Assembly: GCA_946403735.1 (NCBI GenBank)
Contig: CAMJAZ010000012.1
Coordinates: 1-12,075, forward strand
DNA from: an uncultured Selenomonadales bacterium
GTDB taxonomy: Bacteria > Bacillota > Negativicutes > Selenomonadales > Selenomonadaceae
DNA: 12,075 bases
Reading direction: 5' to 3'
Of this stretch, positions 6,901 to 12,075 are shown piece after piece. The translations under genes and the position numbers were made by a program. Under the pieces are notes generated by a model, which saw nothing but the letters and a program-made list of their open reading frames with translations, did no database searches and was not told the origin of the DNA. How positions within the stretch are numbered: the first letter of the stretch is position 1; each line of letters opens with the position of its first letter.

Positions 6901-9900
6901 CGTTCGAGCCTCTGTTAGCAATGCTATCTTCGCCGCCGTTACCTAAGATTGTGACGTAATCTGCGCGGTTGACAATAGTATCACTACCTGCGCCGCCGTC
7001 GAGGTACGCATATTGTCCAAGTGAATCGTTAGTGATTTGGTCATCATCTGCGCCAGCGTCAATAGTAACTGTACTAGCGCTGTTGATGAGATTGTCTGCA
7101 CCAGCGCCAGCCGAAATTTTAAGACCTTGACCAGCCGTCGAATAGCTATCGTTGCCAGTACCGCTGACCATTGTTACATAAGCACCGCGAACATTGAATT
7201 TATTATCGCCGTTGCCAGCATTGACGCTGATTGTTGCCGCATCGTCAACTATATTGATAGTGTCGTCGCCGTCGCCGCCGTCAATCGTGACGTTAGACGC
7301 AAGATTATAAATGCTGTCATTATCAGCGCCGCCGTAAATTACAACATTTTCCGCGCCGACTTCATTTCTTATAGTATCGTTGCCAATTTCGCCGTAAACC
7401 GTGACGTTAGTTGCACTGTTGACAATTCTGTCTGCACCGTCGCCGCCGAGTAAGGTTGAGTACGAGCCTTTATTAGTTATAACGTCATTTCCTGCAAGTC
7501 CGCTAATGTAAGCGCGTAACCCGTCATTAGTGATTGTGTCAATGTCATCATCAGCTAAGATTCTAACATTTTCGCCGTGATTGTTAATGCTATCATTACC
7601 TTTGCCGCCGTTAATCGTGACGTTGCTAGCGTCATTGTAAATTTGATCTGCGCCGTCATCAGCAAAAACAGTTACGGTAGCGCCACTATTGACAATGCTG
7701 TCTACGCCGTCGCCGCCGTAAAGAATAGATTTAGTTCCAGCGTTGGTAATAGTATCAGCTCCACCGCCGCCGTAAACCGTGACGCTGTCGCCAGCGCTGT
7801 TGATAATGTAGTCATTACCGTCAGCCGTTGCAGTGTCTGAACTTGCGTCGCCATAAACGATAACTTGACTTCCTTTAGTTTCAATATGGTCACTGCCAGC
7901 GCCGCCGTAAGCCGTGACGCTTGCACCGCTACTTATAATTGTGTCATTGCCGCCCATACCGTCAAGGGTAATGTTCGACGCGGAATTTTCTATGAAGTCA
8001 TCAGCACTTGTACCGCTACGCAAAACTTGTACGCCGTCGTAAAATACAGATTTTAAACCTGAATAAATCCCAGTTACATCGCTACTTTTAACGGTAACTC
8101 CTGCGCGGGCGCGATCTTCATCGCTATTTATAATTGTAACGGTTGAGGGATTGCCCCTAAAGTTTCCTTCACGTTCAACAGTGCCAATCGTACTAGTTGC
8201 CCTAGACGCAGTGTAGCCCGTACCAACACCGACGCCGTTAGCATTGGAAGTTGCAGTTAAAGTAGCGTCATCAGTTACGCGAACAATTCCGACGTAGTTA
8301 GTACCGCCTTCCGCTTTACCGCCACCAACGCCAGAGCCGTACTGCGCGGAAGTTGCAGAAACGTTTGCCGTGCCGCTGATAACGATATTTCCGACGCTTG
8401 AATTATTATTCGACGCTGAAACGCCAGAACCAATACCAGCGCCATTAGTTGACGTTGCAGTTATCTTGCCGTTCTCAATGTTAATGTTGCCAACATCGCC
8501 GTACTTACCAGCACCAATGCCAGCGCCGTCGCTTGAAGTTGCCGTCAACGTTGACGCATTTGTAATTGTAATATCACTAGCCGTGCCATTGTAGCCAGAG
8601 CCGATACCTGCACCGTCTGCACCACTTGTCGAACCACTTGCCGCATTAACAACGTTTTTCGTGTCAATGACAATGTTTCCAACTGTACCGCCGCTACCAG
8701 AACCAATACCAGCGCCATAACGTCCGCCAGTAGCTTCAGTTATCGTTGCATTTGTAATGTTAATGTCGCCAGCTATACCGCCATTGCCGCTACCAATACC
8801 AGCGCCATTTGTACCGCCGATTGCTGAAGTTATCGTGCCGCCTGTAATGTCAATATTGCCAACAGTACCGCCACGTCCTGAACCGATTGCCGCGCCGTCA
8901 TTGCCGCCGTTAGCAGTGATTGTACCGCCGCTTATCTCAATGGATTCAGTCTGCCCGTTAAAGCCAGAGCCGTTGCCGTAGCCGCTACCGATACCAGCGC
9001 CAGCCGTACTTGATGCGTTAATCGTACCTTTACTGATTGTGACTTTACCAGATTTGCTGTCGTAGCCGCTACCAATACCAGCGCCATTAGTACCAGTAGC
9101 TGTGATTGTGCCGTCAGAAATTGTAACTTCGCCAATCGTACCATTAGCGCCAGAACCTAACGCCGCGCCATTTGTTCCAGCCGTAGCGTTAATCGTGCCG
9201 CCAGTAATTTCCAATGCCGAAGTTGATTCTTCTGCCGCGTCAGTACCAATCGCCGCGCCATTTGTACCAGATGTAACTTCAAGCGTACCGCCAGAACCTT
9301 GCAAGGATAAGCCGCCGCCAATGTTAATTGTTGCAACGTCTTGATTTTTCGTTATCAGCGTGCTTGTACCATTAAGCTTGAGGATATTTGAATCGCCCGT
9401 GCCAAATTGTACGATTGACTCTTTATTAGTAGCGTCGTTAGTAATGACTAAGTTGCGCAGTGTAAGGTTAGCATTTTCGACGTTGGAAATAATATTTATG
9501 TTGGAGTATTCGCGCGATTTACCATTTGTCGTGCCGCCGTAAATTGTGACAGCCTCTTCAGTGTTGATTGTAATAGTGCCTGTGAAGTTTGCGTCAAGTT
9601 CCAACGTGCCGCCGCTTATTACCGACAAGCTCCAATTTTCGCTTTGTTCGCTATCAAAGACGCCGTCCACAAAGACAAGCTTGTCACCTGCGAAAGATTT
9701 TGAAGACTTCGACGTTGGATTATAAACGGTTACTGCGTCGTATTCTGTACCATTATTTATCGTGACTTTTGAAGTTGCTGGCGTTAAATCGTAACCGCTA
9801 AGTGAAAGCGTCGCGTTACTTGTACCGTAAGCCGTAGCAATGCCGAGACCGTAAGTAGAAGTTGCAACAACCGTAGCGTCGCTTGAAACGTCGATTGTTC

Positions 9901-12075
9901 CCAATTTAGTAGCATTCACTGCCGAGCCAATACCGCCGCTTGCACCTTCACCGTTGGAAGTTGCTGTAACGTCCGCCGTGTTCGTGATTGTAATGTTGCC
10001 GACGCTACCTGTTACGCCTGCACCAATACCCGCGCCGTTAGCAGTTGCAGTCGCTGTAACCTTCGCGGAATTTTCAATCGTGATATTTCCTGCACTACCG
10101 CTATTACCTGAACCGATAGCCGCCGCGCCGTTTGTATTCGTGGCGTTCGACGCTAAAGTTGCAAGCGCCGTAATGTCAGATGTTCCAGCTAATGAAATAC
10201 TTCCTACACTGCCGCTGTTACCTGAACCAATCGCCGCGCCTTCGCCAGATGAAGTTGCCGTAATGATGGACGCGCCAGTTATTGAAACGTCGCTTGCTGA
10301 TGACGTGTCGCCAGAACCGATCGCACCGCCCGACGTACTTTTAGCGTCAAGCGTTGTATCGTTAATCGTGATTGAACCGACGGAAGATTTATTGTAGCCA
10401 GAGCCGATAGCCGAGCCTTTGTTAGTTGAATTAGCAGTAACTTTTGAACCGTCAATGTCAATGTTCAAAGCTTCTGCGCCTTGACCAGAACCAATGCCAG
10501 CGCCTTCATTCGACGAGGCTTTAACGTCTGCACCAGTGATAGAAATATTTCCGACGGAGGAGTTAGCGTCACCAGAACCAATAGCCGCGCCAGATGAACT
10601 TGTAGCGTCAATCTTCACGCTGTAATTGCCGTCGCCGTCAACCGTACCGTTTACAGTAATTTTTCCCGCCTTAGAGTTGGTGTATCCTGAACCGATAGCC
10701 GAGCCGTAAGTTGACGCTACTGTTAAGTCGCCTTCACTTATGGTAATGTCGCCGACGTAAGCGCCATAACCAGAACCAATAGCCGCGCCTTGTGCCGCCG
10801 TAGCTTTAATATTGCCGCCGTTAATCGTAATTGTTGCATTCGTCGCAGTTGTAGACGTGTCGCCAGAATCAGTACCGATAGCCGCGCCCTTCGTAGTTGA
10901 ACCGCTTGTAGTTACAGTTAAGCTTGTGTCAGTTGAATCGTCGCCAGCGTCAATGACTACGCCGCCGCCTACGTTGATAGCCGCCGCCGTTTCATTCGTC
11001 GTAGTAAGATTATTTTCACCGATGAAAGTTAATTTGTTACTTGAACCGCTACCAAGCGCAATTATATTTCCAGCTGTTGACGTAGCAGTCAAACTATTTA
11101 TGACGAGGTCAATATTTTCCGTATCATCAGCCGCGCAGATTTTAATTCCTGTCAAGTCGTCAGATTTAGTGCAATCAAGTGTAACAGTGTCAGTCGTGGC
11201 AATGTAAACCGTACCGCCGAAGTCAGGCGCAATGACATAATCGCCGCCGCTGTTAATCGTAATGCTTGTTGTACGTTCTTGACTTGTCCACACGCCGTCT
11301 TTAAAAGATAACGTTGCCGCGCCTTCGTAGTCAGTGCCGTCAATCTTTATGCTACGTGTCGTGTCACTATTCGTAAGTGTAACGACGCTTGCAACAGTTG
11401 TTGTTGACGTATTCGAGCCAAGTTTAATTAAGCCTTCGGTTGAAGTTGCCGCGCTTGCCGCGTAACCTTTACCGAGTGAAACGCCGTTTGCGCTGGATTT
11501 AGCTGTAACCTGCGCGTCGCCGCCGATTGTAATATCACCGACGGAACTTGTACCGTTAGGCGCGTAACCTGCACCGATAGCCGATGCATAACGCCCAGCC
11601 GTTGCCGTAACGTTAGCTTGACTGTTAATAGTAATTGTACCTGCGCTAGCTGAAACGCCAGAACCAATAGCCGCGCCTTGATATGAAGACGCCGTAACGT
11701 TAGCTTGACCGTTAATAGCAATGCTTGAAACGCTACCAGAAAGTCCAGAGCCGATAGCCGCGCCGCTGTTCGTTGCACTAGCTTTAACAACTGCACTATT
11801 TGTGATTGTCAACGTGTCGATTGAACCTTCAGCACCAGAGCCGAGCGCCGCGCCGTCAGTTGACGTGGCAGTTATCGTGCCGCCGCCAATAGTCAAGGTT
11901 CCAGTGTTATCACTTTCGCCGTAGTCAGTACCAATCGCCGCGCCTTTACCGCTTGCCGAAACATTAAGCGTTCCTGTACCTTCAACACTTAAGCCGCTAC
12001 CAATATTTACAGTCGCTTTATCATTCGTATTTGACAAGCTGTTCTTTGTGCCAGTAATTGTAAGTTTGTTACTGC
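3071..12075 (-). CDS. Giant mosaic adhesin: beta-solenoid repeats fused to RTX repeats (N-terminus beyond window)
   Basis: The frame is open from the right edge to the TGA-less TAA end at 3071, giving 3000 visible residues with no break. Nothing supports a true start: the first possible TTG (12035-12037) falls inside a repeat whose upstream residues (SNKLTITGTKNSL) match the equivalent place in the next two modules. Order from N to C: three super-modules of GAxIGSG solenoid repeats; an RTX-like region of GGxGxDxUx nonapeptides with four inserted modules; a serine-rich linker; and about 2.5 copies of a C-terminal unit with SSLYGGxG RTX motifs. The composition is Gly, Ser, Thr, Asn and Asp with very few cysteines (I count four). 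There is no LPXTG or C-terminal membrane helix. RTX proteins of this build are normally exported by type I secretion and fold when they meet Ca2+ outside. A role in adhesion, biofilm or S-layer-like coating is inference. The nearest familiar proteins are the giant RTX/adhesin-like proteins of Selenomonas relatives. Confidence 0.85.
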   Translation of the reverse strand, partial: SNKLTITGTKNSLSNTNDKATVNIGSGLSVEGTGTLNVSASGKGAAIGTDYGESDNTGTLTIGGGTITATSTDGAALGSGAEGSIDTLTITNSAVVKASATNSGAAIGSGLSGSVSSIAINGQANVTASSYQGAAIGSGVSASAGTITINSQANVTATAGRYASAIGAGYAPNGTSSVGDITIGGDAQVTAKSSANGVSLGKGYAASAATSTEGLIKLGSNTSTTTVASVVTLTNSDTTRSIKIDGTDYEGAATLSFKDGVWTSQERTTSITINSGGDYVIAPDFGGTVYIATTDTVTLDCTKSDDLTGIKICAADDTENIDLVINSLTATSTAGNIIALGSGSSNKLTFIGENNLTTTNETAAAINVGGGVVIDAGDDSTDTSLTVTTSGSTTKGAAIGTDSGDTSTTATNATITINGGNIKATAAQGAAIGSGYGAYVGDITISEGDLTVASTYGSAIGSGYTNSKAGKITVNGTVDGDGNYSVKIDATSSSGAAIGSGDANSSVGNISITGADVKASSNEGAGIGSGQGAEALNIDIDGSKVTANSTNKGSAIGSGYNKSSVGSITINDTTLDAKSTSGGAIGSGDTSSASDVSITGASIITATSSGEGAAIGSGNSGSVGSISLAGTSDITALATLASNATNTNGAAAIGSGNSGSAGNITIENSAKVTATATANGAGIGAGVTGSVGNITITNTADVTATSNGEGASGGIGSAVNATKLGTIDVSSDATVVATSTYGLGIATAYGTSNATLSLSGYDLTPATSKVTINNGTEYDAVTVYNPTSKSSKSFAGDKLVFVDGVFDSEQSENWSLSVISGGTLELDANFTGTITINTEEAVTIYGGTTNGKSREYSNINIISNVENANLTLRNLVITNDATNKESIVQFGTGDSNILKLNGTSTLITKNQDVATINIGGGLSLQGSGGTLEVTSGTNGAAIGTDAAEESTSALEITGGTINATAGTNGAALGSGANGTIGEVTISDGTITATGTNGAGIGSGYDSKSGKVTISKGTINASSTAGAGIGSGYGNGSGFNGQTESIEISGGTITANGGNDGAAIGSGRGGTVGNIDITGGTITSAIGGTNGAGIGSGNGGIAGDINITNATITEATGGRYGAGIGSGSGGTVGNIVIDTKNVVNAASGSTSGADGAGIGSGYNGTASDITITNASTLTATSSDGAGIGAGKYGDVGNINIENGKITATSTNGAGIGSGVSASNNNSSVGNIVISGTANVSATSAQYGSGVGGGKAEGGTNYVGIVRVTDDATLTATSNANGVGVGTGYTASRATSTIGTVEREGNFRGNPSTVTIINSDEDRARAGVTVKSSDVTGIYSGLKSVFYDGVQVLRSGTSADDFIENSASNITLDGMGGNDTIISSGASVTAYGGAGSDHIETKGSQVIVYGDASSDTATADGNDYIINSAGDSVTVYGGGGADTITNAGTKSILYGGDGVDSIVNSGATVTVFADDGADQIYNDASNVTINGGKGNDSINNHGENVRILADDDIDTITNDGLRAYISGLAGNDVITNKGSYSTLLGGDGADRIVNSATNVTVYGEIGNDTIRNEVGAENVVIYGGADNDSIYNLASNVTIDGGDGDDTINIVDDAATISVNAGNGDNKFNVRGAYVTMVSGTGNDSYSTAGQGLKISAGAGADNLINSASTVTIDAGADDDQITNDSLGQYAYLDGGAGSDTIVNRADYVTILGNGGEDSIANRGSNVTIDAGQENDVVSIGGEAINVTVTGGQGNDTFYSNDKGNVFEYNSGDGDDVFMNFSSDDTLHLTNATVTSSTVDNGDVIIYIGEGRLTFKGYDGKEITVMDQNGEVTSEVYGRLLLEGTAYADSLTNTQPNFSIKGYAGNDTINNKGVNTTIDAGEGNDTILNGGDEVTILGGIGSDYVENSGVNVHIYGNEAYDSILNSGAGAYISGDNGNDSIDNGGSDTTIFAGAGNDTIKNIAANVTIYGESDSNLINNTGDTSGLYGGDGNDTIVNTGSSVTVDAGAGDDRVSLGGDATGVTVKAGTGDDVIYGDNAGHMYEYGTGDGNDIIYGFNANDTFHITAGTLRNSTVIGTDIVFHVGDDNKEGKITLKGARDLDINVLDAKGTLTSENYNRIIINGTNGADTINNKEDHAVINGLAGNDSIVNSGSPSTINAGAGNDTVVNSGSSALIFGDAGADSISNSGSQVTMDGGSGNDTLYSTGNYVTITGSMGDDTIYSTGTDVYATGDEGNDVISLGSSARGVTNTTVIGGDGNDTIYNDGAAHVFEYNAGDGDDVIVGYNTYDTIAITEGGVTSSSLVGDNVVLYVNHGSITFTNQKDKEITILDSDGSVTSAVYGKRILTGTDGNDVITNVQPNFEIDALGGNDNITNRGNNTTIYAGNGNDTVTNEGATITVDGGAGNDLIKNRGSHVTIYGGDGDDHISLGADGYDVTVLGGTGNDTITGDSASHTYQYADGDGNDLITNFNTSDIFHVTEGVIDTVYADINKNVIIQVGSGNITLAGAANKQIKLKNPIGEITPNTYTYSSSSDTTSSGSSSGSSSSSSGSSSSGSSSSSSGSSSSSSGSSSSSSGSSSSSGSSSSGSSSSSSSSPTRSSGSSTSTTTTRNPSSSSSSSSSSSSSSSSSSSSSSSSSSSSSSTTDSTVTTPTPTPLESSGSDESGNGGTYTYTGGYRIVSDYTEDKSVGLNVPVTDVEVSGNDFVVLTEDGSLKLTDVRDKVVSFTDAAGNLLAYSYMASSEGTVDGRGISAFEIIVGANNASNLLMASGSGSSLYGGKGDGVNTLQGGAGGDTFTYTNGSGVITNATTGDKINFGAEYQGFEFSNDDLLLKSSEGEVLVQSIRNQVIDVADGKGNFACHVLMAGTDGLVDGTSLSGYAVISGANDASNIVYASNGGSSLYGGNGGFDTLVGGDGEDCFMFGRNAGIDVIKGAFSNDMVNFTDITIDEITEVAVTGGQTKFSFLSGAELRVEGNNGTGYLIQGTMYDVDLSTSSLNKRTTDEN
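4157..4494 (-). repeat. Serine-rich linker
   Basis: About 113 residues are nearly all serine, with Gly every few residues in the first half and an SPTRSSGSSTSTTTTRNP interruption. The second half is 30 consecutive serines (4157-4246), followed by a Thr/Pro stretch (TVTTPTPTPLE). It should be a flexible, possibly glycosylated, tether between the RTX region and the C-terminal units. Serine codons from both the AGY and TCN families are mixed throughout. Confidence 0.85.
4498..8025 (-). repeat. RTX-like Ca2+-binding repeat region with four inserted modules
   Basis: The region is packed with GGxGxDxUx-type nonapeptides (GGAGSDHIE, GGGGADTIT, GGKGNDSIN, GGDGADRIV, GGDGDDTIN and many more). These normally fold as a parallel beta-roll that binds Ca2+. 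Canonical and degenerate nonapeptides alternate, giving an 18-residue period. Four modules of about 80 residues interrupt the run. Each begins with (F/Y)(E/Q)Y-x2-GDG(D/N)D: near 6785, 5957, 5275 and 4715, reading down the minus strand. Confidence 0.8.
9262..9772 (-). other. Inter-module linker domain II/III
   Basis: About 170 residues with the same landmarks as the 10892-11392 linker: VTINNGT, LVFVDGV, LSVISGGTLEL, GTITINTEEAVTIYGG, LTLRNLVIT, SNILKLNGTSTLIT, INIGGGLSLQG and GAAIGTD. The cysteine pair of the other linker is absent. The equivalent segment at the window edge (SNKLTITGTKNSL onward) shows that a further copy continues to the right. Confidence 0.6.
10892..11392 (-). other. Inter-module linker domain I/II
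   Basis: About 167 residues join super-modules I and II. Landmarks in order are VTLTNSD, LSFKDGV, SITINSGGDYVI, GTVYIATTDTVTL, a pair of cysteines (DCTKS and KICAADD), LVINSLTATS, SNKLTFIGENNLTT, INVGGGVVI and GAAIGTD. It aligns over its length with the linker at 9262-9772, so it is a repeated domain and not a random spacer. It is probably a beta-rich continuation of the solenoid. Confidence 0.6.

Larger units (their letters stand above)
8140..12075 (-). repeat. GAxIGSG beta-solenoid repeats in three super-modules
   Basis: I count 30 visible copies of a unit of about 29 residues with the consensus GAGIGSG-x5-VGxITI-x5-ITATS. Super-module I (about 11393-12075, incomplete) has 6, II (about 9773-10895) has 12 and III (about 8140-9262) has 12. 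Each series opens with GAAIGTD and closes with a degenerate copy (GVSLGKG, GLGIATA, GVGVGTG), likely caps. Hydrophobic residues alternate in each ITI strand, as in a parallel beta-helix. Similar repeats occur in large surface proteins of gut Firmicutes; a carbohydrate-binding or spacer role is possible. Confidence 0.75.

Noticed and set aside
9954..10397. Long plus-strand frame rich in Pro, Ala and Val, and similar ones at 10812-11207 and 7037-7453
   Set aside because: These are antisense shadows of the Gly/Ser/Thr repeats, whose codon pattern leaves the opposite strand open.
4498..12075. Regular DNA repeats that could suggest a CRISPR array or satellite
   Set aside because: The repeats vary in length and sequence, stay in one reading frame for 9 kb and are explained by protein repeats.

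Overview
The window is 12,075 bases of an AT-rich bacterial chromosome. Gram-positive-style AGGAGG ribosome sites and -10 boxes occur beside a huge RTX-type surface or secreted protein with no LPXTG anchor. That mix suits a diderm Firmicute of the Negativicutes (Selenomonas relatives). This host call is inference from gene style, not from a marker gene.

Layout: 1-214 is AT-rich and holds a strong sigma-70 promoter. 215-688 (+) is recX. A bidirectional hairpin terminator (694-743) separates it from two small paralogous winged-helix genes on the minus strand (1085-1300, then 752-1039). Their promoter faces away from a von Willebrand A-domain gene (1520-2182, +) across a 219-base control region that carries helically phased repeats. 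A SpoU/RlmB-type 23S rRNA 2'-O-methyltransferase gene follows (2249-2986, +) with its own extended -10 promoter. A near-perfect palindromic terminator (2991-3037) sits between it and the convergent giant gene.

The remaining three quarters (3071-12075, minus) is one uninterrupted reading frame, open at the right edge, with 3000 residues visible. From N to C it reads: three super-modules of about 29-residue GAxIGSG beta-solenoid repeats (8140-12075) with conserved linkers; a fusion point just after a conserved FxDGV motif; a long RTX-like region (4498-8025) built on an 18-residue period and broken by four copies of an approximately 80-residue non-RTX module; a serine-rich linker (4157-4494); and a C-terminal region of about 2.5 copies of an RTX-containing unit (3071-3990). 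It looks like a giant Ca2+-stiffened adhesin or matrix protein of the type exported by a type I system, although no transporter is in the window.

The housekeeping genes (recX, rlmB) each have their own promoter and show no functional link to the adhesin. The winged-helix pair and the VWA gene share a divergent control region and may be regulated together. No tRNA, rRNA, CRISPR, insertion sequence or attachment site was seen.
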